Assembly (NCBI GenBank): GCA_016800925.1
Contig: JABCPU010000601.1
Location: 1-35,899 of the forward strand
Length of the DNA stretch: 35,899 bases
Reading direction: 5' to 3'
Origin: Suillus spraguei
Lineage: Eukaryota > Basidiomycota > Agaricomycetes > Boletales > Suillaceae
Below, piece by piece: positions 21,205 to 31,567 of the stretch; position 1 is the stretch's first letter, and the number at the start of each line of letters is the position of its first letter. The notes beneath the pieces are model-generated. The model was not told the origin of the DNA. It was given only the letters and a program-made list of their open reading frames with translations, and ran no database searches. The position numbers were made by a program, and so were the translations under genes.

Positions 21205-22895
21205 CTACACACTACTGCTAGTTGACACATGAATGCGCTCCTGAAAAGCAATTGAGACCATAGCGGTTGCTGTATCAGAGTTGGCTACGAGCTCAGCATG
21301 ATATTCTCGAATACCGAGGATCAGGCGCGGTCCCAGCACAAACATCGTTACGACTTGAAATGTCTGTTCGAGACCAGTATTATAAATTTGAGTGTCCAGG
21401 GAATAGTATGGGTCCTATAGAAATGATGAATCATGGTCACATGTAGAGGTCACATACCGCTGAGAGCTTTGGAGACAATAAACTGAGATGGAGGCGGAGG
21501 CCAAAAAACTAGCTCGTGCAAACTTCAGCGGAACAAGAGAACCAGATTCACATTATGATGCAAAGTAAATCATGTGATTTTTCATCCATCCATGATATCA
21601 CTTGTTGAGTGTTGTCGCAGTTCACGAAAGTGTTTTACAGAAATCCAGACCGCGAGACACAATGCAATGACCTCCTGTACAGTGGAAAGCGCCATACTCA
21701 TGGAAGACAGAAATTGGGAATCTCCCTCATCAATCATGCACTGATTGATCCCGGAGAGAACGGATTCCTCTGGTATTTGTCAATGAGCCTGATACACTTG
21801 AACATTTCATACATAATTAAAGCTTACCCACTGAAGCCTGCGCCACCATTATTACGACAATCACTACATCGATGATTGTGATGGCCAGAAAGATGACAAC
21901 GAGAAATATCAGCACCTTTCTAGATCGCTGATACATGGCATTTAACCGAGTGATCACGATGACTTGCATGATATTTCAGTCAAGTCAACATCACGAAGGT
22001 TCATAGCTCACCACCCAGCATTACATCTACAAACTCACTCAAACAAGCAACTGCACCGTACATGGCAAGGCCTGACAAGACCAGCAACATTAGTTATCAG
22101 CTTCGGAAGATCACAGGCTCGAATCAAACTCACAACTATAGGAGTCGTTGTATTGAATCAACGGATTGTTGTTGTTCAAGAATCTCGCTCACCCCTGCAT
22201 GGTAGTCCAGTTGTTTGGACGGGAACGGGAACGGAAACCATCGGCGTAGAACGCTCACCGCATCTGTCAATGGAATTGTTGGAATACAGACTGTGTGCCA
22301 CCTGTCACAAGAAAGAAACATAATCTATACGAGGAGACATAGCCAAGATGTCGACCCTAATTGTGAGAGATGGGTAAAGAACGTAACATCAAACTTCCAA
22401 ACGTACACAGCATATCCTATTCCAGCATAGCGTACCTAGAATATTCTGAAGTTAGCAAAACTTGGACTTGCTCAGGGTAAATATTGAGACACAAGGTACA
22501 TACACTGAGATACAGAAAAGTCATCAGGGACCAGCGTTGCCTCTGCCATGAACAAGTTGTATTTTCACGTCGTTCTTTTGACGTGGGAGTCCGTTCACCC
22601 AGATTAATTCAACCTAGAACAAATTCTAAGCGAGTTGACTGCCCTAGTAATGGTTTCAACCCTACCTCTTGTCCGAACGTAAGTCCTAGAAATACTATAA
22701 TGTTGGTCTTTCTATACTTAATCTTGCTCACCCCAATCGTACAATATTCCGGCACAGCCAGCAACTGCGAAGTGGCAACGAAGGTCAGTCATGGTCATTT
22801 ATGCCGCTGACTCTCCACGAACGTATAAAATAACTGTCAATGAAACACGCATTGATGACTGGCCACAAAGTGGGATCATTTGAGACCAAGACCAT
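21205..22895 (-). pseudogene. DUF6533-type membrane protein, broken paralogue
   Basis: Exon for exon counterpart of the intact gene at 24702-26391, on the opposite strand. Exon 1 (22895-22823) reads MVLVSNDPTLWPVINACF and is also 73 bp. Later exons give AGCAGILYDW, LTFGQE, VELIW (as GTTGAATTAATCTGG), RQRWSLMTFLYLS, ITRLNAMYQRSRKVLIFLVV, WISVKHFRELRQHSTSDIM and MFVLGPRLILGIREYHAEL, ending IHVSTSSSV and a TAG at 21207-21205. Two lesions are visible. The donor after the seventh exon reads CTATGT where the paralogue has GTATGT (about 22337). A small deletion after DIMDG (about 21595) brings a TGA and removes the following donor. It keeps both two-nucleotide exons (22193-22194 and 22134-22135). 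Confidence 0.75.
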
Positions 22896-24701
22896 ATTAA
22901 TAGAGGATGAGGGGAACTTTGTGGACGTACAATGATCATATTTGTGCTTGATGTACCACCATCCAGCGCTTACATCGCCGCAGTGATATTCGAGCGATGA
23001 TCTATGATAGATCGAAGTAAGTGTTTCAACGTGAATTCTAAAGTAAGGGAATATGAATATGCATGCAGGGATATTGATGGCATTAGAGTAGCAGTGGTTG
23101 GTGGAATCGCAAAGCAGTGACTCGCGTTTGAACGCCACAAAGAACAGGCTGTACGTGATTTCAGCAACGTGCACTGCAATATTCTTTTGGTATTCGGAAT
23201 TCTTACTACGTGAACATCAGGAAATTCGCACATTCCTTAACGTGCCCTTATGCGGACTTATTTACACTTAACTGCCTTGGTGAAATTGAATCTACTTGTC
23301 CAAAATTTCAACGTGAATGAATTCAGAAAAAAAAAGTTGAGATATATTAATATACATGTTTTATTGTATTTCGCACTCAAAAAATATAAGATATGCCAGG
23401 TGAATGATGTGAGAGAGAGCAAACAAGTTTTGAGATAAGTGAGTTAAGCTGATTAAGCACGTCAAGGAATGTGTGAATTTCCTGATGAAGTAGTGTTTCT
23501 ATCGCTAGCGGTGAACCAACAGCGAGCCATGGCTGAAGCCTAGCCCTGGCTAGTGAAGCGCACCAGTAAACTGGTGAGACCCAGATATTCCTAGCTGAAG
23601 TGCTCCTTTCCTCGATATGACGTTATAAAACAATATAAAGTGATTAGTAAAGCGATATATGAGTCCGAGCTGAGCGTACGAGGGCAAAAGTTCGCGTTCA
23701 ATTGGGAGCCCAGTTGGCTAGTTTGAGTCTTACATAACGATTTGTAATTTAGCTGACTACGCTAAATATGTAGTCGTCCGTAAATACAATGCGGTGCCCA
23801 GTGAACCAACACCATTCTATCATGATATCCGGTCTCCACTTCATCTATTTTCATCCACAGCCTTCACGCAATGTCCGCCTTGAATTTGCCTGACGGTCGT
23901 GAACATAGCCAGCGTCAGATGTTGTAACCGTCTCGATGAACCACTGCTGCCACACGCGATGTCTTACCATCTCCTTCTCGAGGACTTTTACTGGCTAATT
24001 CTTTGAGAGTCTGGTAGCGAGGGTTTACTGAGGTGAACTTGAATAATATAAGCAGTATACTTGTCACCAACTTTTCACATTTCGCTATGCTACATTTTGG
24101 GTCATAACGGTGTGTCCAGTTATCTATTATGTCCTCTCTCAGTGCTGTCTTAATTTAGGGGTAGCATTGTACATTTATGGAATCTCAATGGGGATATCTC
24201 TTGCTGTGTAAACTGATGGCTGCATCAACTCCACAATCAAAGGTTTGATGCTCACCATTTCTAGCATCCTTGTGACACGATAGCCCGATATCCGAAGCAG
24301 AATGTGAGAAGGTGCACATAAAGCGACAAATGGCCACAGGGCTAAGAGCGGGGATAATCGAGATTAAAAATTTGAGATGTGCTCGCACTCGGGCTTGTTT
24401 GCTTTGTGTGGATCTGTCATGCTCCCCGAGGCTGTACCGACAAGGCAGGGAGAGTGGAGACGACGGGTTTTTTTGATGATCACAACGAAATCAGAAGCCA
24501 GGTGATATCAGATTGAGGGACAGATGCACGTGCAGCACGGGATTCAGGTTGTTCTAAAAGCTATTCCATCTTTTGTGGTATTCAATTATCCCCCAACCTC
24601 TTTTGGTGATCTAAGCGCTAGATGGTCGTATATCTAGGACAGATGTCAGCGCCATAATATTCACCAATTTCACCGCTTCCTCACATACATCCTCCAGCAC
24701 T
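22896..24701. other. Intergenic between the divergent DUF6533 pair; cluster of small hairpins at 23525-23576
   Basis: No gene is recognised in 1.8 kb. Bases 23525-23576 hold three perfect inverted repeats in 52 bp: AGCCATGGCT (23525-23534), CTAGCC-CT-GGCTAG (23540-23553) and CACCAG-TAAA-CTGGTG (23561-23576). TCGCT and AGCGA, separated by 14 bases, sit just before them. The promoters of both divergent genes should lie here; no TATA-like element was convincing. Confidence 0.45.
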
Positions 24702-26391
24702 ATGACCCTAGTCTCAGATGACCCTAGTTGGTGGTCGTGGGTCATTGCGTGGCACATTTCCAGCTGTTTTGTAGGTTCGCGATAGTCGGATGTTGATAAT
24801 GTCCCAATCTAACCTTAACTACGATTTCGCAGTTGCCGCCTCTGTTGCAGTGACATATGATTGGGGTGAGCGTGATAATATTGAAGAAGCACTGTTAACC
24901 TACAATCATTTGTAGCACTTACGTTTGGACAAGAGGTACGCTGATTCTATGACTGGAACAGCATCTTGCTGAGAAAGGTTTATAGGTCGAACTAGTCTGG
25001 GTGAGCAGCCATATCAAGACTTGAAGAGCAATATTGATTTGCTACAGAGGCAACGTTGGTCCCTGATGACCTTTCTGTATCTGAGTGTATGTGGCCTGTA
25101 TCATAGATGTGGCTGGTAACTCTTGCTTACTCTTGAGAATATCCTAGGTGCGCTATCTTGGAATATTATTTGCTGTGTATGTTTCAAAGGCTTGGTGCTG
25201 TCGTTGTACTAACGAACCACATACCACAATCAGTTTGAACATACTAAGTATGTCTTCTCATGTTTACTGTCTCCGCTTCCTCTGACGTGCGGTATACAGT
25301 CAATGTTCCAACGATCTTGTTATCAGACGCAGTGAGTATTCCGTGCCTATACTTTCTATCCCCTTCCAATCAACCGCGGCATCCTGCAGGGGTGAGTAAT
25401 TTTTGACCAGCTTTTGCTTTACCATAATGACCGCCATAGATGTGAGTCTGTTTGGAGTGTGCGATTGAATCAACGATGATCACTAACTATGGATTCATCA
25501 GGCTGGATTCTGTACATTGCAGTGAATTGGATGTATGTTGTGGTATTTCCAATGCTGCGGGGTGAGCTTGCAGTCGCAAGGTCTCGGTGATTGTTGACAC
25601 TGAAACATGTTTCAAGTCATCATGATCACTCGGTTACATGCCATGTATCAACAGTCCAGAAAGATGCTGATATTTCTCGTTGTCATCTTCCTGGCTGACA
25701 CCATTTTCAACGTAGTGGTTTCTGCAATGTCAACGAGGCATACTTCTGGGGGTGCGCTTAATTTTTGATGGATAAAATGTGCATGGGGCTCACTGATGAA
25801 CATTAGAGGAATATATTCTCTCTGGCACCTATGAGTGCGCGACTACATATGGGGACAATACCATCCTTTTGAATTCTATTACTTGGATGTTCGGCACCGC
25901 GTGGGAGGTCCTTGTACTGTTTCTCGCAGTCTGGGTTGCTATAAAACACTTCCGTGAGCTGCGACAACATTCAACAGGAGGGATCATAGAGGACTGTTTC
26001 ATGGTATTGATAAAATCTCACGTGTTTTACTTTTTGAGGTGAGCTTAAGATATGGATATGGTTCCTTTTTCTACTGAAGGATTAAACATGCTAGCTTTGT
26101 TGCCGTTTCTTCCTTCAACCTTATGATTTTATCTCCAGCGATCTCAGTGGTATGCGGATTTGTCTGAACCCTGCATGCAACCGCAATTCATCATTTCTAT
26201 AGAACCCAAGTGGCCTTTATGGCATACTCCAAATTTTGACGGTCGTGCAGATGTTTGTGCTGGGACCACGCCTGATCCTTGGAGTCCGAGAATATAACGC
26301 CAAGCTCGTTACTGACTCTGACGCAGCAACCGACATGACCTCGGTCGCTTTCCAGGAGCGGGTGCATATATCGACTGGCAGTGGTGTATAG
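24702..26391 (+). CDS. DUF6533-type multi-pass membrane protein, 15 exons, intact
   Basis: Exons: 24702-24774, 24833-24865, 24916-24935, 24986-25000, 25048-25086, 25148-25176, 25234-25247, 25300-25331, 25390-25391, 25440-25441, 25502-25561, 25617-25751, 25807-26038, 26095-26149, 26203-26391. They total 930 bp, in frame to a TAG, 309 residues. All introns are GT-AG and about 46-64 bp. The N-terminus reads VAASVAVTYDWALTFGQEVE, then LVWRQRWSLMTFLYLSVRYL, typical of DUF6533 as I recall it from Agaricomycetes. Further hydrophobic segments follow (LFAVLNILINVPTILL, YIAVNWMYVVVFPML, KMLIFLVVIFLADTIF, AWEVLVLFLAVWVAI, FVAVSSFNLMIL, LQILTVVQMFVLGPRLIL), about seven membrane spans. The C-terminus is VAFQERVHISTGSGV. 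Function of the family is unknown. The exon count is extreme for so short a protein. Confidence 0.8.
25390..25391 (+). other. Two-nucleotide exon 9 (GG)
   Basis: Flanked by TGCAG on the left and GTGAGT on the right. After codon GCA ends exon 8 in phase 0, GG plus AT (exon 10) plus GC (start of exon 11) read GGA TGC, giving Gly-Cys and restoring the frame of WILYIAVNW. Removing the whole interval 25332-25501 as one intron would give a stop within exon 11. The paralogue has GG at the same place (22193-22194). Confidence 0.65.
25440..25441 (+). other. Two-nucleotide exon 10 (AT)
   Basis: Flanked by CATAG and GTGAGT, 48 bp after exon 9. In the minus-strand paralogue the matching exon is TT (22135-22134) between CTATAG and GTGAGT, and completes GGT TGC, again Gly-Cys. 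Both exons together supply four bases, exactly what the phase requires. The same pattern could arise by stepwise splicing, in which the inner intron is removed first to make a four-base exon. Confidence 0.65.
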
Positions 26392-27241
26392 CACGAGATG
26401 CTTTACGAAGTCAGCCGTTGTTTATTGTTTGGCGCTGGCAGGGAGCAGAATTTGGTTTCTTTATTCATTAATAGGGTCTGAGAAATCTTTAATACTCCCG
26501 AGAAGTACTGCCTGAGGTGGACGTGCCCGTGCCCGTGTTCCGCGATCGTACTAAGCATGTCATCCTTGCTTGTACTGACATTGGCGCTGCGCTCAGGCTG
26601 AACCTTTCCAGATTTCCTAGCTGGAGGTCCAGAATTTGAGTGGTTAGTGATATAACTGGTATGATCGATACGCGTTCTGTGAATGATAACTGCGTTTGAA
26701 TTCTGGACCATCATATTCCCACTTTCTTCGTGCAGGACATCTCTCCATCTCATTTACGTTATCGGTATCTCCTATCGTCATTCGTCCACCTTCTCTCACA
26801 TCATTCTGGCCATTATACCACTTGGTGGCCTTTCATAAATACATGTCATTTGTCCAGCTATTTTGTAGGTTCATCGAGAGCAGTCGGATGTTGACGCTAA
26901 TCTCTTGACCTACTCTATCCTTTATTCCAACAACTCCAGCTCTTTGACATCTGCAACGTACCATACACGCAGACTTGGATCCAGGACGGGATAGACGACA
27001 ATGATAAATATACTGCGTATTGATGCACAAAAGAAATATCCTATAGTACTAGACGCAAACTCGCACACAATTCACTTCTACAAGACGACCCGCGCTCACT
27101 CGTATTGCTATATTCTAATCGTAGTATACCGAAACTCAAGTAACCTGCATAGCCTATTTGAGAAGAGTTCGTATAACATTCAAATATGTATGCTACGTTG
27201 CGTCTGCAAAACGATGGTTCGTATACTTTGGCAATTCCATA
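26392..27241. other. Intergenic with relic of a third DUF6533 first exon (about 26810-26900)
   Basis: Bases 26820-26900 match the exon 1/intron 1 junction of the intact gene: CACTTGGTGG, CATTTGTCCAGCT, TTTTGTAGGTTC and CAGTCGGATGTTGA (compare 24730-24800). The similarity ends there, so it is an isolated 5' fragment. The remainder, including a 116-codon minus-strand frame at 26753-26403, is unrecognised. Confidence 0.5.
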
Positions 27242-28749
27242 TTAGTTGGATTTACGTTGATTGAATATGTTTGGGGCCAAACCGACTTGCTTCCTGCCGC
27301 TGTCGAACACAGTGTAGAAGCGCTGGAGGAATACGTAGCCAATAATAAAGTCATACTCTGCGCCAGTTTCAAGGGCTTTAACGACAAGATATATCTCATC
27401 GGCACCGCCGCCAATATTCTCATTGAGAGAACGAGGCCAGATCTGCGCATTAGGGATGAGTCTGTAGATATACTGTGCAAATGGTTAACAAGGGATGTGA
27501 GGGTCAACAGAATTGACGTACATCGCCAATGTGGAAGTTCAAGTTACGTAGGGCATTGTACTGGTCAAGGGAAATCTGGAGAAGACCATTCGCCGGATTC
27601 ACAACACCGCCGGTTGCATCCTTGTACCTGTCATAGGCATCTATCGAACGCTGATGAGACCATTATTACTCGTTGCAATCTGAATACACACCGATGGCAA
27701 GGTAAAGAAATGTGGTACCGCAATCCACGATGCCAGCGGTGTATTCCAAGATAATTGGACTTCTAGCACCCGGGCCGTAGCTGATCTTCTGATTGATACC
27801 CCAATACCGCGATGAGGGGCCAGTGGTGGTGAGATCACTGAAACAAAATAATTACTATCAGTCTCGATTGATCCAGAAGAAGCTGAGGTGCCTTACGCGT
27901 ACTCAATGTTCTTGTAGTACTTTTTAGGGTTGGTTCCACCAAAGGTAAGCTCTCCACCGTTGATTGTATCTGCAGTGGTGGGCTCGAACGAGATACCAAC
28001 AACGGACCGACGAATGGTGCCTTGCTGATGCAGGCGGTCAATGATAGTCGGGAGTGTTTTTTGTGGTGAATCTGGTAGAGCGCCGAGGCCTGACGATGTA
28101 GGCCCGATGCCAAGGACACCATCAGCGCCGTTGCGCCACGGAGTAAAAGTAAGACCGAATTCCATCTCGCGGACCACGATCTTCTCAGTGAAATATACGT
28201 CATCTTTCGATATAGTTCCTATAGATACTGATGTAGGTATTTTCAACTTATGATATCGTTGTATGTCATACCTCGGAAGGAGCCATAATGGTAATTGACC
28301 TCCACACGCTCGCTAGTGTCTTCGCCGCTGCCGCTGATGGGCGGAATGTTGGCGCCAATCCATGTGATCGCGCTGGCGCTGTCGATAATTAAGTTGTCTT
28401 CAATAACATGTTAGAAGCCGCATGTTTTCTCAGTGTCGAACTTACAGATTACGGGGGGATCGCCAATGGAAACCTCCACAGTGTAGCCCAAAAATGTGTT
28501 CCCAAAATCGGCGTTGAACAAAGGAACTTTAGGATGAGTATAAACAGCATCATCATGATCACGTCGGCCATGCGTGCTGTATTCCCCAAAGGCCGCCAAG
28601 CGAGCTTCATCATGCCGCAAGAGGTCGGTGATATTGGAGAACGCTAGCCTGCTGGTAATGGGGAGGGTGATGGGGGAATCGCGAACTTCAACAGGCAATC
28701 CCGTGACTGAGAAAGCCAGGAGTGGGAACAAGAATATAACGGAGAACAT
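27242..28749 (-). CDS. Secreted A1-family aspartic peptidase with altered catalytic triads
   Basis: Six exons in matching phase: 28749-28446, 28397-28272, 28218-27897, 27837-27692, 27640-27522, 27472-27242, 415 residues, typical of fungal A1 peptidases. The N-terminus MFSVIFLFPLLAFSVTGLPV is a signal peptide; a propeptide follows. The first active-site segment is NLIIDSASAITWIGAN (Asp107), where the family has D-T/S-G-S. The second is AGIVDCGTTFLYLA (Asp289), where the family has DTG. Both Asp residues remain but the Gly of the first triad is Ala and the Thr of the second is Cys. The flap reads YHYGSFRG instead of YGSGSFSG. Other family marks are ADGVLGIGP, GELTFGGT, RYWGINQ, PNAQIWPRSLN and YVFLQRFYTVFD. 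Known: A1 enzymes digest extracellular protein at acid pH. Whether this one is active is open. Confidence 0.85.
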
Positions 28750-28782
28750 GACTGTAATACTGGAAAGTCATATCATACTCGG

Positions 28783-28789
28783 TTATATA
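28783..28789 (-). promoter_or_regulatory. Probable TATA element of the aspartic peptidase gene
   Basis: The minus strand reads TATATAA 34 bp upstream of the ATG at 28749, in the context CACATATATAACCGAG. Position and sequence fit a core promoter with a very short leader. Sequence evidence only. Confidence 0.4.
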
Positions 28790-29539
28790 TGTGATAGCGA
28801 ACGCGATGGCAATGCTCGCACCTTAGCCACGTCACTCCCTCGAAAAAGTGATGACGAGATAGTTGCGATACGAGTCATCGCGAGTGCAAGGGTTCGATAA
28901 GATGTGGCAAGAGATGGTTTGCTTTTAATCCTGGCATGTCAAATTCCTGAATCTCAGTGTTGTCAGGTGCCAGTCAGCACTGAGTGACTCAATTTGATAT
29001 GACTTGACAAGAGAACGGTGATATTCACTGCGGAAACGAGAATTTGCTTTGGCCTGCACAGGGTGCGAAAAGCGGTATACAATCGGAGGTGGGCAAATCC
29101 CGAGGTGATAGAACAATACGAAGTAGCCTTCTAATCCGACGTAGGAACACTGACTATTGCAGAGTTTTAATATGGATTGCCATTACTATTCCGACAACTG
29201 AATTATATCTGGTTTGTAGTGTCCGCATGTCTGATTTCAGTCTGAATACCATTCGGATAGTATCTGGATACACAGCTATCATATGACTATAGAAGACAGC
29301 AAGTGCGTAGTTGGATTTAGCTGCTCACCTTGGAAGATAACATCACACACCGTGTGAGGGCGAAACGTGACTTTGTTGGGTTGGGCCATGGCAGAGAAAC
29401 TCATTCTGGCGTTGTCAAGGTCAGAAAAACAGTAAAGATTTCAACAAATGACATTACACACTGTATGAGAATGGGCTGTCGCCAAAGCACCACCAGCATT
29501 GAAACCATGTACTTCTTCGTTGTTGGATAGACTGTGACA
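28790..29539. other. Intergenic, no gene recognised
   Basis: Upstream of the peptidase gene. Frames at 29044-29286 and 29330-29530 are short and carry no known motif. Confidence 0.4.
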
Positions 29540-29850
29540 AGCCGTCAGCATCAGGCAAGCAAGCCAAAAGACGAGAACCTGCACCAACTGAGAGCGGGAC
29601 ACAGCCAGAGCATCATTCAACATCGAGCCATAAGACTAGAACACGGCACTCTCTGAGAGCAGGACACGGCCAGAGCATCATCAGCGTCAGGTAAACAGAC
29701 CAAACACATACTCTGAGAGCGGGACGGAACAAGAGCGCTATCAGGGTTGGGTATTAAGCGAGCCAAAAGATGAGAACACGCACCGGCTGGGAGTGGGATA
29801 TGACCAGCGCCATCAGGAATAAGTGAGTCAACAGAGATGAGAAAGGCCAT
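29540..29850. repeat. Imperfect minisatellite, unit about 60-72 bp
   Basis: Four to five units, each with a CATCAGNNTCAGG-like start, a segment like GCCAAAAGACGAGAAC and a core CTGAGAGCGGGACACAGCCAGAG (GAGAGCGGGAC, GAGAGCAGGAC, GAGAGCGGGAC, GGGAGTGGGAT). Units begin near 29546, 29618, 29682 and 29740. The minus strand reads repeats of ALAVSCSQ. It lies directly left of the Harbinger element. Confidence 0.7.
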
Positions 29851-29859
29851 CAGCAAACT

Positions 29860-29985
29860 ACAACTTTTCTCACAGACCCTCACAGTGTCACAGACACCAC
29901 AGAATCTCCAGATCCCAGAACCACAGAGCCACAGTTCTCACAGTGTGCCACAGACTCACAAAATCCCCAGTATCCCAGTGCCACT
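29860..29985. repeat. CACAG-rich short repeat tract
   Basis: The pentamer CACAG recurs about a dozen times in 125 bp (for example CACAGTGTCACAGACACCACAG) with irregular spacing. It joins the 60-72 bp minisatellite to the left boundary of the transposon and may be subterminal sequence of that element. Confidence 0.55.
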
Positions 29986-30270
29986 GTAAGGATTGTGTAT
30001 CCTCTACGCCCCGACCGAAGCTTCAGATCAAACCTTAAGGCTTAGTTCGGTAACCGGAGGTAAGGTGAATTTGCCAACTTGAAGGACGTTATGTAACATC
30101 GGCATAGCAGTTCCGGTTTGAAGCCCGATGACAGAGCTTGAACTTCCCTTTGACCCGTAATGTCTAGCTGTACTATACCTCGATATACGACTAAAGATCT
30201 ACAAGATCGGAACCACATCTGGGCTAGTGTTGTATCTATAGTTTTATCAGCTCAGGTCCACATCCTCTCC

Positions 30271-31498
30271 ATGGCTCAGGAGTCATCTCATGCAGACAGG
30301 GCTGTCTGGACCGACACAGAAACTGATCAGCTTCTCTTGTATTTATTCAACAATTGGGACAAGGTTGGGGACACTGGGAACTTCAAAGATGTGACATACA
30401 ATGGCGCTGCAGAGGCCATTTCTGAGTATCTGCAGAGTGGTCCACAGAAGACAGGGGCAATGTGTAAGACAAAATGGGCATTGGTACATCATATATTGAT
30501 ACATATGTCATCTAGTTGTATACTGATAAGAGATCATATAGCTAAAGCAGACATATAATGTGATTCAGAAATATCACCAACAGTCTGGTGTTCACTGGGA
30601 CAACACTAAAGGGGCCAATATTGAGGGTGAAGCTGCAGGATCAGTATGGAATGAATATATTTCAAAGAAGGTATGTTAAGTTCACTCATGTCTTGTCAAA
30701 AGTCTCATTGATTTATGGTAGGGAAATTCAGTCATGCGGCCATTTCGTGTATCAGGATGGAGACACTTTGAACGCATGGACAATATAATACCACAAGGTA
30801 GTGGTGCACGAGGGTGTACAGGGTACCAGCCTCATACAGCTATCCCTCCTCTCTTAAACTCAAGTTCAAGCACCAGTGCTTCAACAGCTGAAGACACCGC
30901 CTCTCTTCCTACTTCCAAGGTCCCATGTCTATTACGAGCAGGACTAGTACCAAACGCTCTCACTCTGATATGGTTCACACGCCGACTAACTCAGTTTCTA
31001 TACAACGTGAGTAACCTACTACTACTCAGATGTTGCCCACCACTGCTGCCACCACCTTGCCCTGAGTTGGGCTCACTCAAAAAAGCAAAGATGGTGTCAG
31101 ATCATGCTCGGAGTGGTATTACTAAGAGAGCAATGCGGATGTCAAGATGTCGAAGGCCACTACTACTGTAGGTCAAAGGCCACCACTGCTGTAGCCATGA
31201 TGGGGTTCCAGAGCTCTGTGAACCACCTAAGTGATGTTATCTCAGAGCGCATGGTTTATCCGAGGATCGGGTGATGGACCAGCGCTCAAGGGCCATGCAG
31301 ATGCTGCAGGTTGAAGATGCAGGCTGGTCATTTGGGGAGCGGCTGATGGCTGATGACAACAAGTCTTTGCTATGGACGCTGCAGCTACTGATATATATAC
31401 ACAAACTACTGACAAGAACATGCCCGTGCTTTCATTCTTTCAACGGCCAGCGGTTGGGAATCCAACCTACTATATTCCCTCCTGCTGAGTCCAATTAG
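30271..31498 (+). pseudogene. Harbinger ORF1, Myb/SANT-like DNA-binding protein, damaged 3' part
   Basis: Exons 30271-30483 and 30551-30670 and a third from 30722 splice in phase. They read AVWTDTETDQLLLYLFNNWD, GNFKDVTYNGAAEAISEYL, GAMCKTKWAL, TYNVIQKYHQQSGVHWDNTK, GANIEGEAAGSVWNEYIS, and MRPFRVSGWRHFERMDNIIP. This is the Myb/SANT-like module with its W-T, K-W and GW-F-WD-style spacing, followed by a Ser/Thr-rich linker. From about 30930 the family-like text continues in another frame (SITSRTSTKRSHSDMV), and the C-terminal part (MDQRSRAMQMLQVEDAGW, 31274) is in a further frame, so at least two frameshifts are likely. An in-frame upstream ATG exists at 30160. Known: ORF1 proteins of Harbinger elements bind element ends and help the transposase. 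Confidence 0.65.
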
Positions 31499-31567
31499 GT
31501 TGTACAGTTGTCTTACTAGCGCTATATCAACTTTTTTCTTGTATGGATGAATATTTGGATTGTGATA

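Noticed and set aside
22785..23233. Minus-strand frames of 129 and 87 codons at the 5' end of the DUF6533 pseudogene
   Set aside because: The first contains the real exon 1 from its internal ATG at 22895; the upstream part and the second frame show no conserved content and no counterpart at the intact paralogue.
23470..23520. A hammerhead ribozyme core (CTGATGA at 23481)
   Set aside because: No GAAA core or matching stems follow at the required distance; the heptamer alone is expected by chance.
27158..27754. A 198-codon plus-strand open frame
   Set aside because: It is antisense to exons 4-6 of the aspartic peptidase, whose splicing and motifs are convincing.
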